A stretch of 34,318 bases of DNA from Trichoplax adhaerens (taxonomy: Eukaryota > Placozoa > Uniplacotomia > Trichoplacea > Trichoplacidae). Positions 1 to 11,275 of this stretch are shown here, piece by piece. Location of the stretch: positions 12,494,794-12,529,111 of the forward strand of contig NW_002060943.1 in the NCBI RefSeq assembly GCF_000150275.1. Reading direction: 5' to 3'. The stretch's first letter is position 1; the number at the start of each line of letters is the position of its first letter. Under the pieces are notes generated by a model. It was not told the origin of the DNA, searched no databases, and saw only the letters and a list, made by a program, of their open reading frames with translations. Both the position numbers and the translations under genes were made by a program.

Positions 1-1155
1 CATTTTGTGCAACATTCTTAACTAAAACGAAACGTTTATTCTATTTTTGATAATTTTTGATAATTTTGATAAGGTTCAGCAGTAAATAGTTCTTGTCGAT
101 TCTACAGCCCAGATGCAATCTCGTTTCTACTGCAATAAAGTTACTAACTTCATTGAACTCTATATGATATTAATTTGTAATAGCATCACTGTGTGATAAA
201 GCGTCTAACTTTAAGCAAAGACTTCCGTATCTTGAGAATAAATTACATCTTCCACCAAGGACCAGATTAGCTACGACTAACTAACTTCAAAGACGAAATC
301 TCCTGCTTATATGTACATTTAGTTGCAAAGTATCATCAGGATACAGAGATCAACATCTATCTTAGTTAGCCTAGGATTTCGTTACTTGCGTATGTTAAGG
401 TGTTAAGGTTACCTAATACAGCATCTCTAATAACTACTGCAATCTATACTTTTTCTAGTCTTAGTTTTGTAATCGCGTAGAGTTTAGAATGTAAATTTCG
501 CGTAAAGGGACGTATCAGTCTCACAATTACCATTACGGATACTTGTATTTAAATAGTATAGTATTCAAGTATTTGGCAAAGTTGTTTGCTCAGAGCTCAT
601 AGTTGAGCGTGAACGATTAGTAAATTGAATTTCTCTTCAGAGATTATAAGTCCTGTATGGCCAGGTATTAACTTAGGATTTACGTACATTGCGTTATTCT
701 TAGCTCGAGGTTATGGGCAGTTTAGAGAATAGAGAAATAAAGCATTACTATGCTTAACCGAAGATCACCAAGTTGTTGTGAGTCAGTAGGTCGAATATAT
801 CAGCTATCCGAGAGTCGGAGTACCTCGTGAGTTAATCCCAGCTCCATCTCATCACGATATACCAAACTGTAACAATATTATAACTACTAGCACGAATACT
901 CATACCACCTTAGAATCACTGTTTAAGTTATATTGGGGCTGTACTACACACTACTACTACAATAGGTTTGTCATTGAACGATTTTCGCGATCTATTCGAT
1001 CTTATTAGACTAATAGACCGACTTAGAATTGAACAGGGTTGAAACGCCTATACTTTAAGAAATACTTGGTGGACATGTTGTTTACCGACTGCAATACTTC
1101 AGTATGGTGTCGTATTGTGCTGTTAGTGCTGTAATTATAATGAAAAGCAGAATAC
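1..1155. other. Intergenic, no gene seen
   Basis: AT-rich sequence downstream of the minus-strand TPR gene. It has no long open frame on either strand and no clear exon with matching splice sites. A short run of GATAATTTT-like repeats lies near positions 45-72. I looked for a P-loop exon that could continue the TPR gene on the minus strand and saw none by eye, but a small exon cannot be excluded. Confidence 0.5.
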
Positions 1156-3912
1156 CTAAAGCAAATATCTAATCAAACACCTTACAAAACGCTCAATGGT
1201 ACCTGCTAACTCATCTTCCTCTTCTTGCTTCTCGTGTTTCTCTTGCTTTTCTTGCTTTTCTTGCTTCTCTTGCTTCTCTTGCTCCTTTTGTTTCTCTTTC
1301 TCCTCTAGCTCCTCTTGATGCCTTTTTTCCCCTTGCTCTTCTTGCTTCTCTTGCTTTTCTCGCTTCTCTTGCTCCTCTAGCTCCTTTTGCTTCTCTTTTT
1401 CCTCTTGCTCCCTTTTTCCCCCTTGCTTCTTTAGCTTCTCCTCTTGCTCTTCTTGCTTCTCATGCTCCTCTTGTTTCTCCTCTTGCTTTTCTTGCTTCTC
1501 TTGTTCCTCTTGTTTCTCTTTGAGTGATTTCTTATTCGTAGAAATAGCTTCTTCACGCTTACCTTCAGCTTGATATACATTTCTTAGATTGTTATATGAC
1601 TTTGCGACATCAGGATGGTTGTGACCCAAAACTGATAATAGAATGTTATAGGATTGCTCGTACATAGAAATAGCTTCTTCATGCTTGCCTTCAGCAAGAT
1701 ATACATTTCCTAGACCGCTATACGACTTTGCCACATCAGGATGATTGCGACCCAAAACTGATAATTGAATCTTAAGGGATTGCTTATACATAGAAATAGC
1801 TTCTGTATGCTTGCTTTGATCGCTATAGACATGACCAATGTTGCAATATGTTATAGCAATACTTGGATGATTGTCGCCAAGTTGTGTCAGTTTAATCTTG
1901 AGTGACTTGTTATACATTGATAGAGCGTCATCATACTTGCCTTGATGATGATAGACATTTGCAATGTTGTGATATGTTGTAGCAATACTTGGATGATTGT
2001 CGCCAAGTTGTGTCAGATTAATCTTGAGCGATTTATTATACATTGATAGAGCGTCATCATACTTGCCTTGATGATTATAGACACTTGCAATGTTGTTATA
2101 TGTATCAGCAATACTTGGATGATTGTCGCCAAGTTGTGTCAGATCAATCTTGAGTGACTTGTTATACATTGATAGAGCGTCATCATACTTGCCTTGAATA
2201 TCATAGACACTTGCAATGTTGTGATATGTATCAGCAATACTCGGATGATTGTCGCCAAGTTGTGTTTGTCGAATCTTGAGTGACTTGTTATACATTGATA
2301 GAGCGTCGTCATACTTGCCTTGATGATCATAGACAAGACCAATATTGTTATATGTTGTAGTAATACTTGGATGATTGTCGCCAAGTTGTGTTAGATTAAT
2401 CTTGAGTGACTTGTTATACATTAATAGAGCGTCATCATACTTGCCTTGATTATCATAGACACTTGCAATGTTGTTATATGTATTAGCAATACTTGGATGA
2501 TTGTTGCCAAGTTGCGTCAGTTTCATTTTGAGAGACTTGTTAAACATTGATAGAGCGTCATCATACTTGCCTTGACGATTATAGACACGACCAATGTTGT
2601 GATATGTTGTAGCAATACTTGGATGATTGTCGCCAAGTTGTGTCAGTTTAATCTTGAGTGACTTGTTATACATTGATAAAGCGTCATCATACTTGCCTTG
2701 ATCATCATAGACAAGACCAATGTTGTGATATGTATCAGCAATACTTGGATGATTGTCGCCAAGTTGTGTCAGTTTAATCTTGAGTGACTTGTTATACATT
2801 GATAGAGCGTCATCATACTTGCCTTGATCTTTATAGACATTTCCAATGTTGTGATATGTATCAGCAATACTTGGATGATTGTCGCCAAGTTGTGTCAGAT
2901 CAATCTTGAGTGACTTGTTATACATTGATAAAGCGTCATCATACTTGCCTTGATGATAATAGACACTTGCAATGTTGTGATATGTATTAGCAATACTTGG
3001 ATGATTGTCGCCAAGTTGTATCAGTTTAATCTTGAGTGACTTGTTATACATTGATAGAGCGTCATCATACTTGCCTTGATTATCATAGACATTTGCAATG
3101 TTGTTATATGTATCAGCAATACTTGGATGATTGTCGCCAAGTTGTGTCAGATCAATCTTGAGTGACTTGTTATACATTGATAAAGCGTCATCATACTTGC
3201 CTTGATCATCATAGACACTTGCAATATTGTGATATGTATCAGCAATACTTGGATGATTGTCGCCAAGTTGTGTTAGATTAATCTTGAGTGATTTGTTATA
3301 CATTGATAGAGCGTCATCATACTTGCCTAGGTCTTGATAGGCTTGTCCAATGCTGTTATATAATACAGCCATACTTGGATCGTTATTTTCAAGAATTTTC
3401 AGTTTAATCCTTAATGATTTATTGTATTCCTTTAAAGCCTCGTCACGCTTGCCTTGATTCTGATAGACCAAGCCAATGTTCTGATAGGACTTACAGACAC
3501 TAAGATGTTCACTCCCTAACGATTTTAATTTTATTTGAAGTGATTTGTTGTAATCACTCAAAGCACCCATAAAATCACTTTGAAGTCGTTTACAGTCGCC
3601 CTGGATATCGAAACAATAAGAAATCTTGACCTCTTCTAGTTTCTTAGCTAACTTTTCTGCTTTTCCACTGTATTCATTGGCTTCTATCAATTGATATTTT
3701 TCCAGGTAAGATTGAGCCATAGCGAGATAAATAGAATATTTAAGTTGACGACGACTATCACTACTCTCCGCTATCGATTTGATTCGAGTTACAGCTTTCT
3801 GAAAATAAAATAATGCGTCTCCATAATTGCCTTCGCCATGATATTTCACGCCCTTTTTGCGTATAGATTCAATCTCGTCAAATATCGTAGAATTGCTAGT
3901 CTGATTGGCCAT
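1156..3912 (-). CDS. Kinesin-light-chain-like TPR repeat protein with coiled-coil tail
   Basis: An uninterrupted 918-codon frame. Residues 1-100 form a helical N-terminal module, followed by a GDCKRL motif (about 105-110) that recurs in the other TPR genes of this window. TPR units of 42 residues start near residue 113. Twelve of them (197-700) are almost identical, with the core DALSMYNKSLKI and LGDNHPSIA. Two diverged units follow (701-784), then a Glu/Lys/Gln-rich stretch (about 798-895) that should form a long charged coiled coil, and a short hydrophobic end. The LGxxHPxVAxxYxNIGxVYxxQGKYxxA pattern is that of kinesin light chain and nephrocystin-3 type TPRs, which bind peptides and act as scaffolds. 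No motor, NTPase or signal peptide is seen, so it is probably a cytoplasmic scaffold. The frame could splice onward from a GCAG/GTACC site near 1200, giving a different C-terminus. Function is not known. Confidence 0.85.
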   Translation of the reverse strand: MANQTSNSTIFDEIESIRKKGVKYHGEGNYGDALFYFQKAVTRIKSIAESSDSRRQLKYSIYLAMAQSYLEKYQLIEANEYSGKAEKLAKKLEEVKISYCFDIQGDCKRLQSDFMGALSDYNKSLQIKLKSLGSEHLSVCKSYQNIGLVYQNQGKRDEALKEYNKSLRIKLKILENNDPSMAVLYNSIGQAYQDLGKYDDALSMYNKSLKINLTQLGDNHPSIADTYHNIASVYDDQGKYDDALSMYNKSLKIDLTQLGDNHPSIADTYNNIANVYDNQGKYDDALSMYNKSLKIKLIQLGDNHPSIANTYHNIASVYYHQGKYDDALSMYNKSLKIDLTQLGDNHPSIADTYHNIGNVYKDQGKYDDALSMYNKSLKIKLTQLGDNHPSIADTYHNIGLVYDDQGKYDDALSMYNKSLKIKLTQLGDNHPSIATTYHNIGRVYNRQGKYDDALSMFNKSLKMKLTQLGNNHPSIANTYNNIASVYDNQGKYDDALLMYNKSLKINLTQLGDNHPSITTTYNNIGLVYDHQGKYDDALSMYNKSLKIRQTQLGDNHPSIADTYHNIASVYDIQGKYDDALSMYNKSLKIDLTQLGDNHPSIADTYNNIASVYNHQGKYDDALSMYNKSLKINLTQLGDNHPSIATTYHNIANVYHHQGKYDDALSMYNKSLKIKLTQLGDNHPSIAITYCNIGHVYSDQSKHTEAISMYKQSLKIQLSVLGRNHPDVAKSYSGLGNVYLAEGKHEEAISMYEQSYNILLSVLGHNHPDVAKSYNNLRNVYQAEGKREEAISTNKKSLKEKQEEQEKQEKQEEKQEEHEKQEEQEEKLKKQGGKREQEEKEKQKELEEQEKREKQEKQEEQGEKRHQEELEEKEKQKEQEKQEKQEKQEKQEKHEKQEEEDELAGTIERFVRCLIRYLL
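1813..3324 (-). repeat. Twelve 126-bp tandem TPR-coding repeats
   Basis: In-frame head-to-tail units of exactly 126 bp (42 codons), residues 197-700 of the TPR gene. Unit length does not vary. Differences cluster at the residue after KSLKI (N, D, K or R), at the end of helix A (ADT, ANT, ATT, TTT), at H/N before NI, and at the residues flanking VY (S/N/L/R/G before it, two variable residues before QG). The rest is nearly invariant at DNA level, indicating recent expansion or ongoing gene conversion. Assemblies may miscount the copies. Confidence 0.95.
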
Positions 3913-5910
3913 ATTTTACTTTTCAACAACAATCAAAATATACGATTTGAGAAAAATAGTCACAATTTGTCTACTCGATAGGGTTAACAATTTTGATCGC
4001 TGTACAAATGAGTGATGAAATACGTAAAGAGCACACTATCATGGATGCTCGATGCTTTCAAATCAAGATCAGCATTACAAAGTCGTATTTCAGTTATTCT
4101 CTATCTGAAGTGGAAATAGTTGCCATTTCAGAGAATGACATAAATGTCTTTAGTAGCGAACAGATACTTTATTATAGTATGTAATTCGCGTAAGAGTGCG
4201 GTAGTTACTAGGAAGCAGCGTGCAAGCTGTGATGAAATAATATGAGAACCACTAACACTGTAACTATTATAGCTAACGCAAACTGAGGTAGAAATCGGTA
4301 GCATTTACAGCTTTGAAGATAGAAAATATACCATACTAGTCTATGAAAATAGAAGAGAATGCAATTTGCCTATTAAAGTACAAACACAAAATCTTAATTT
4401 AAATCGGTAGAATTATCCGCAAAATGCTGTATCGTAGGTTGATTTTTGATTATTTTCCATCCAAACAGTATTGACTTAATAGTTGTTTGCAATCGTACTT
4501 AAAGTCTTCGATTCATGTATAACATTTATTCCTTAATGTGGATTGAATATGAATAGTCTAACAGATTTTCATTACCTTCCAACTGAAGCTGAGGAAAACT
4601 TGAACAATAACTTGATTTAAGCTTAACTTATTGTAAAGGTAGCTGCGGATAATTATCGATATAACCGAACAGATAATAGTGATTGTTAAGTGTACTTTGT
4701 CCTAGTACAACAAATCGCATAATTACTACTTGCTTCTGTTAATACTGTATAATGTACAAGCTGCTAGAGACAATGTAGTAACCACATGGTGGTTAGCAAG
4801 ATCTTGTCAAATAAACAGACTATTTACAATGTATACGGTATGTCTTCTGTGCAATAAAACTGCTGTTAGGTGAGCACATACTATTATCGGATAAATATTC
4901 AATCTATTGCATCTTTCATAATATTGTCGCAATCAGTCAATCTTACTACATTTTATATTAGAAACCTTTTTTATTAAATATAATTCAGCTCTAGCATTAC
5001 TGTAATACGTGTTGTCAACGCTAAATTTATACATTAACAAGCAGTTTTAATCATACTGCCAATGGCAACAAAATCTTGCTGAAAAACGTGATACATCGAT
5101 GATCTAGTATTGATTAGCGAAGCAGCCATAACAAAATAAAGCATCCTATTCAACATTTGAAAGAAATCCTGTATTTAGTACGAAAGAAATCTATCTAATA
5201 CAGATACCAAAGTTTATCCCAGATTTATAATTATTGGATTATCATAGGAATATAGTTTCTTATTCATGTACGTATCTCTTGTAATTGTAGAAATGTTTGC
5301 ATAACACAAAGCAATTGATTACTATGCAACATTGACATTGTCTCAAAATAAGATGAAAAAAACGCAGTATTACTAGATAAAGCCACTTAATCTAGCAAAA
5401 GGCAATTTCGAATAGTTTATGTAAATATTGCATATCAACATTTCGTTGTTTCTATTTTACACTACGGATTATAAGGTAAAAGTGTATAACCGTAAGAGCC
5501 AAAATAACTTGAGCAATCGATGCTGCTTGTCACAGCGACATATCTTAAATGAAATTAAAAAATTTTAAAATAGAAGCAAGTGTTATAGTTCATCCTTCAA
5601 TATAGTAAAATGGCACCGTAAAAGCCATGACTGAAATAAACGATAAGAAAGTAGCTATAGCACACATCTTGTCAGTTTATTAACAGACCTGCTGTAGTAA
5701 AAAAATAAAATATTCTCATATTGTCAACAATATCGGTAGAACGAATATAGGATTACTGTCGGTAAATTACGTAGAGACATGTTAAATCTTGATTGCTAAC
5801 ACAAGATAACTATCAAATCACGTAATGTTGATCCTTTCAAATAGCTAATTGTTAGAAGCGGCTGATTCGTTGACTTTTGCTATCCTAAATTGATTTTTCA
5901 ACTATAAATA
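3913..5910. other. Intergenic, no gene seen
   Basis: About 2 kb of AT-rich DNA between two minus-strand genes. It contains only one short open frame (3993-4184, 63 codons) with no recognisable motif or repeat. Nothing in it supports a gene; it presumably holds the promoter of the TPR gene next to position 3912 and the 3' flank of the membrane-protein gene. Confidence 0.5.
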
Positions 5911-6656
5911 TTAATACCATCTTTCAGGTGTGCCAATAAGGCCACTTCGTTGGGGATTCGTAAACTTATACGTAATAATATAAAATACAAGCGGTAGAGG
6001 AATTAATCCTAACAGCACTTGAGCTGCAATAGGTGGGTTTTTTAGTCCATTGGTTGCAGCAGCAACGCCTATGGCAAGAGCCAGCCAGTGCATCAGAGTA
6101 ATGATGGTTAATCGCTTACTTTTGATAACATCCAGACCAGAAAGACTAGAAATAATGGGAATAAATTAAACAAGATCTGTTATAATCTTATGAACGATTA
6201 CCTATCGATATAGTATAATTAAATTATTTTGGATATTTCATTTTACAATCAGAGAAACGATCATCCTTTTACTGCGTCCATGCTATTAAAGGTTACTAAT
6301 GGTACGCTATGTTATTTTCATTCTGTTTTAAATGATTTCTACTTTCTCGATACTTACGCTGACGTTATTGCCAGCTAAGGTATAAGCAGTTGTAAGCGTT
6401 GCTGTTACTATTACAATGTATGGAAAACCAAAATCTAGGATATCAATGATAGTTTCATTAGCAACGTTGATAAGACAGTAGAAAACACATAGACGTTCAA
6501 TAAACCAATCCCCGAAGCAATTGACTTACAAAGTACTCCACCTAGAACGGCTTGTGTAACGATTAAGATAGGAAAAAAATACAGTGCAGCATAGATAGAC
6601 TTTTTCATGCCCAAAATATTGAATTTTGAGGCAATCATTGTTCTAGCAACGGCCAT
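5911..6656 (-). CDS. Spliced multi-pass membrane protein, unrecognised
   Basis: Minus-strand exons 6656-6530, 6434-6358 and 6114-5911 join in frame to about 135 codons. The first intron is well supported (donor GTAAGT, acceptor CCTAG, phase 1 on both sides). The second has a good donor (GTAAGT), but its phase-0 acceptor (AAGTAAG|CGA) lacks a close pyrimidine tract; a better-looking acceptor near 6151 is out of phase. The product has about four hydrophobic helices, including FFPILIVTQAVLGGVL, FPYIVIVTATL, MHWLALAIGVAAA and LLGLIPLPLVFYII, and ends in a polar tail with GTPERWY. The start is uncertain: ATG at 6656 has a good context, but the open frame and one more hydrophobic stretch continue upstream to about 6720, so an extra 5' exon is possible. 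I do not recognise the family. It is probably an integral membrane protein of an internal membrane. Confidence 0.5.
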
Positions 6657-8006
6657 CAAGATTAAAGCGATGAAATAATATTTTAGTACGATACTATACC
6701 TATAAGTGTGAACACAAAAGCTATTCAAGATGAAATCAGTTAATGTGTACAATTCATTGGATGGAGATACAAGATGATCATTAAAATTGACTGGTGTTAA
6801 GCTCAGGCTATTCACAGCCAATATATCTATATTGACAGATTATATTATATGTCTACTTACAATGGACAAATAGCTTCAGCTGCACAATGAATGGTAATTT
6901 TGTAATCGATTGTGGGATTATAAAATATTGTATACTAGTCTGATAATTCTTTAACGCCACAACCTTCTAATGTTATGCTACCTATATTCCATGGCGAAAA
7001 GGAATGCGCTAGTCAGTCTCAAACGCCAACGAGAGAAATAGTTCTAGCTTGTATCAATTGATCTTAATTGAGTAATCCTATCTCACTTTTGAGCAAATGT
7101 ACCTTTGCACGTAATCTGCTAATGTTTCTACAGATTGCTTAGGACTAATATAAGATTTATTCGTACTTAGCTACTCGCTTATATACATTTCCGCGTTAAC
7201 AATCTTAACTCCTTACTTACTACACACTTCAGTATTAACATCTCAAATACAGGATAGTTTACACCTTTTATGTGAAGCTCTAGTGTGAGCACTGCAGCAC
7301 TCCTCTTTAAAAGGATACAGTTACTAAGCTAGCTATATTTATTAACGAAGGTAAAAAATTCGAACGCAGAAGGTAACTTATACTCTACGGAGATCTTAGC
7401 GTCAATAGGAACTGCAGAAAGTGAGTGTTCAACTTGAGCGCATAAGATAATGAGGTTTTCTATAATACTTGTAATGTGGGTACAGCGAAAATTATATACT
7501 ATACAGACTGCGGCTGCCTATGCATATAACGTGGCCTCTTCTTTTATATTAATAAACTTGCATAGTTATCTTTTAATTGGTTAATTTTCCCTTAATTTGA
7601 ACATGATGGATAATTAATGCATACTTATTAATCAGGATTTAATCCCCGAAACTGAAATATGAGTCAAAACAGAGCAGGAATCCTCCGTTAATCAGCAGCA
7701 GGCAGTTAAGATTGTGCACCTTGCAAATGCCAATTACGAAACTCATTACTCCAATAAGGCTATTAATCGATCCATATATCGTCAATAGGTTGCTATTTCC
7801 TTATTCTAGAAGAGTAATTGTGCCAATAAGCGTAATCTGGGCTGACAAGAAACTTTGAATTCATTGAACTACTAGAAGGACTGAATCTTTCAAATTAGAA
7901 CAGTTAGAGTGGTTTTATTTAAAGAAGAGTTATAAAATTGAAATTGTAGAATTGAGAATCTACTTATCGTATCGACTCCAGATTTTGTTGTTTTATCATC
8001 TGAGAA
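6657..8006. other. Intergenic, mostly empty
   Basis: AT-rich spacer between the minus-strand membrane gene and the plus-strand TPR gene. It may hold a 5' exon of the membrane gene (a GTAAGT donor on the minus strand near 6860), and a possible coding relic at about 7690-7790 (listed separately). Otherwise no open frame or repeat stands out. Confidence 0.4.
7690..7790 (+). pseudogene. Possible relic of a TPR-gene N-terminus
   Basis: One frame reads AVKIVHLANANYETHYSNKA, then about a dozen further residues before a stop. The spacing of Ala, Leu, Tyr and Ala resembles the first helical pair of the N-terminal module of the TPR genes at 8007 and 32280. It lies just upstream of the 8007 gene and is interrupted by stops on both sides. 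The match is by eye and short, so this is weak. Confidence 0.25.
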
Positions 8007-9110
8007 ATGCACGCTATAAAAAGGCTATTGGACATATTTAATCGGAAAAGCAAGAGTACCGAACAGGATACGTCTAATTTGATTGATGATTCAATCCTTG
8101 CTCAACAGGCTCAATTACTATATGAAGATGATCTGAAAAGTGGAGAGGAACGCCTTGCCCCGAATATTGAAGAAATGGTAGTTTTATCCCATATTTCTTT
8201 TGATTATGAGAAGTTATGTGATATTTATCTACGCGTTTCCTACATGCATATTCAACGCAAAGAATTCACTAAGGCTGATCAATGGTGTAGCAAAGCCTAT
8301 GAGTGGGCTAATACATATAACGTATTGAATAATCTTACGCTAACTCGTTGTATAAAGAGAAGAGGCGATATAAAAAGACTGGAAGGTGATTTAAGTCGTG
8401 CACTGGAAAATTATTCCCAATCATTAGAAGTCAAAAATAAGGCGTACGACATTGATAATGAAGAGACTATTAATTCAGCGCGAATTATTGGACATATTTA
8501 TTATCTTCAGGGCAAGTATGATAAGGCTCTTGCACAGTATTCTATGATAATTGAAAACAGATCATTGTGGCTTAAAAATGAACGTGATGAAATTATTACT
8601 AAAGATTTTGCCTCAGCGGGATTTGCATGTATTAAGCTCGGAAAGTTTAGTAGCGCGCTTGAAAATTTTCAACGCTCTCTCCATTTAAGCCTTATGATCG
8701 ATAGAGAAGACTTAGCTGCTGTATCCTATAATCACATTGCAAGTACTTATGATGATCAAGGCGAGTATAGTAAAGCTATTGACAGTTATAACGAATTACT
8801 GATCTCGTCCAAACTTGATGATAATCATCCAATTTTTGGTGAAACGTATAACAACATGGCAATTGTCCACTGCCATCAAGGAAACTTCGATCAGGCTTCT
8901 ACTTTAATTAGCAAAGCGCTTGAAATTTCTCTACCGAAATTGGATAAGCATCATCCCCATATCGCTTTGGTGAAAAAAAATTTAGCTCTCATTGTGTCTT
9001 ATCAACAATCACAGGATCATTCAGCAAATAAAAGCAGCGATATTGCTATTCATGATTTGGCAAAAATTTTGCAAAATAACCCTGAAAATTATCGAACTTC
9101 ATTGCAGTAG
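8007..9110 (+). CDS. TPR repeat protein, kinesin-light-chain-like family
   Basis: Single-exon frame of 367 codons beginning at ATG in the context GAGAAATGC. Residues 1-110 are helical and correspond to the N-terminal module of the genes at 1156-3912 and 32280. GDIKRLEGD near residues 121-129 is the shared GD-x-KR motif. At least five diverged TPR units follow (about 125-330), with landmarks such as GHIYYLQGKYDKAL, YNHIASTYDDQGEYSKAI and YNNMAIVHCHQGNFDQA; LDDNHP and LDKHHPHIA replace the usual LGDNHP. Unlike its neighbours it has neither a coiled-coil tail nor an NTPase domain. Probably a cytoplasmic adaptor; partner unknown. The units are well diverged, so this is an older copy than the 1156-3912 gene. 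An AATAAA at 9336-9341 could serve as the poly(A) signal. Confidence 0.8.
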   Translation: MHAIKRLLDIFNRKSKSTEQDTSNLIDDSILAQQAQLLYEDDLKSGEERLAPNIEEMVVLSHISFDYEKLCDIYLRVSYMHIQRKEFTKADQWCSKAYEWANTYNVLNNLTLTRCIKRRGDIKRLEGDLSRALENYSQSLEVKNKAYDIDNEETINSARIIGHIYYLQGKYDKALAQYSMIIENRSLWLKNERDEIITKDFASAGFACIKLGKFSSALENFQRSLHLSLMIDREDLAAVSYNHIASTYDDQGEYSKAIDSYNELLISSKLDDNHPIFGETYNNMAIVHCHQGNFDQASTLISKALEISLPKLDKHHPHIALVKKNLALIVSYQQSQDHSANKSSDIAIHDLAKILQNNPENYRTSLQ

Positions 9111-9557
9111 TTATCTTGATGATACCGATAAAATTAAAATAATTTAACAAGGGCTATGAAAGCTGTAATTTAGTTCAAATTACTCATGATACTCAAAGAG
9201 TATAGCATACTAGGTTAGTATACCAGTACTGTGATATCGAGATATGCTGCGATTTACTTCTGAGCTTATCTGCAATCAAGTTTTATGATGGAGTTCTTCT
9301 TCATAGAGAATCAGACTATAGTTAATAACAGTCTGAATAAACTAAGAATGCTAGATTAATCTTCGCCATGGTAACTAATTTATTTTACTGATTACAAAAG
9401 AGGTGACATTGTCAAAGTATACGATATGAACTTGACTGGCTTACCTAATAATCATTTCTTGTTGTTAGTCCATCGATTTAACTGGGCACTGCATACTGCA
9501 CATGTCTAAAATTCAACGGTATGGACGCTAATATTTGCTAATTTAGATACTATGCAT

Positions 9558-10430
9558 GTTTAGTGCACTTATAGGGGTCTATTTAGAATAATCTTGCTGG
9601 CTCAGTTTAGGAAGATTCATAAGATATCATCGATTAGTGTTGGGGTTATAGCTTATAATACTTTAATTCGAATCACGTTTTAGAGTAACGTAAAATTACG
9701 GTGCTACAGTTATAAAGCCATAAATGCTTCCAAAGTATATTTAATTAACGTATCGTGATTTTGATAATTTTGTTTGAATGTGCCATAATAAAGTAATAAA
9801 GAAGGTTAAAGTTTTCGATCTCTTTTTTAATTTGAGTTGGAGAAAAAAATGTAGCACTCTTACAATTATTCCATACAAATACGTGAGCTGAATGCAAGAT
9901 TTAGGCGACTAATCTTACCAGTCCTTAACTGTTTATTTATTGACTTCTTCCATGGCTATCCAATAATAGTGCCATAAATTCTGATTTTAATAAAGCTTGT
10001 AACTAGTAAACTAGCCTATCCATACAGAGATGCAGATTAAAAGAGTTCTTCTAACAGGTACAGTGTCCTTAAATTGTTTAAAATTTATTATTATATTCAA
10101 TTTAGTAAAGTAAAGAAATGTCATACTGAGAATTTTGCATGAAAAGTTAAATTAAAAGTTTGTTAAAATTTAGTAGCTTGATCCCTATATTTTATATTTC
10201 ATAGCATAAGCATGCTAGGTGAACTAATGGATATTTAATTATGATAACTTTGCTAGCTCAATTTAGGAGGATTCACAAGGTATAATCGACCAGAATTGAT
10301 GTTATTAGTCGCAATAGTTTAATTAACATTATATTACAGTAGTATAGAATTATAATTCTAAAGTTGCGGTGCCACTAAAGCTCTCCAAAAGTATATAGTG
10401 TTTAAGGAGGTATAATTTTGATAATTTTGG
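9558..10430. repeat. Diverged direct duplication, two copies of about 215 bp
   Basis: Copy 1 (about 9558-9772) and copy 2 (about 10213-10430) match along their length. Shared landmarks are CT(G/A)GCTCA(G/A)TTTAGGA and GATTCA, a GCGGTGC/ACGGTGCTAC block, CCAAA(A)GTATAT, and the identical end TTTTGATAATTTTG. The two lie about 656 bp apart. No coding capacity or terminal inverted repeat was noticed, so it is either an old local duplication or two copies of an unidentified short mobile repeat. Confidence 0.6.
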
Positions 10431-11250
10431 ATAAACGTATTATTGGAAAAGCGTATAAGCAGTGATGCTAAATCAATTATCAATCTGCTGATATAATCTA
10501 TTGATAAATCTAATATTGGCAGCTAATTAGAGGGATTGGTTAATTTATGTTAGATTGAATACTACGATATTATGGCCTGATCTGGTCTCATTATACATCT
10601 ATCGTTTATCCGATACTAATATGGAACACATTAATATTAATTCTGCACAAAAGTTTCAGTAGCTTCGTACATGAAACGCATGTTTGATCAGTTTTATCTT
10701 TTTCCTACTCTAAAATTTTTTGCTGATTTAGGAGAAATAGTTTTTATCAAAGTGTAATGTAATGAAATGAAATATGTAGAGATCAAGCTACGAAACTTTA
10801 ACAAACTTTGATTCTACTTTCGTTGCACTCCGGTCGACTTAACGCTAATACTTTGACACTAAATAAAATTTGGGGAAATAACCGAACAACAATTTATTTC
10901 AAAACAAAAATGGAGAGAAGTATAAACCGAACAACCTTACAAATACTTAGCTTTAAGTATTATTAAAATAAATGACAGACTTAAAAACTGTCAACGACCA
11001 AACAACCTTTCAAAAAGAAGAACGTTTTAACTTACGACAATTCGACCCCGAAGGCCTTTTAAATTCAACAAGTTCTTCAAATAAAATCTTCTTCTACTCT
11101 CTCTCTAAATTTTCTAATTGCACTATCATTTATAGGCTTCGTAGAGCCGTCAGATATCTCTTATGCATAGGCAAGTAATAAACGGAGAAGAAAGAGTCAC
11201 TGGATAGGCTTTGTATGTAAGCCTCCAAATTTATATTAATTTAAATTACT

Positions 11251-11275
11251 GATCTAGCACCGTTAGGTGCTGATC
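11251..11275. other. GC-richer stem-loop followed by a short T run
   Basis: GATCTAGCACC and GGTGCTGATC pair around a GTTA loop, giving a ten-base-pair stem with one bulged T. TTTTG follows. It stands out against AT-rich surroundings and looks like an intrinsic terminator, but no gene that could use it is evident apart from the doubtful 68-codon frame just upstream. Confidence 0.45.

Noticed and set aside
3993-4184. 63-codon plus-strand ORF in the first long spacer
   Set aside because: No domain, codon bias or splice support; length expected by chance in AT-rich DNA of this size.
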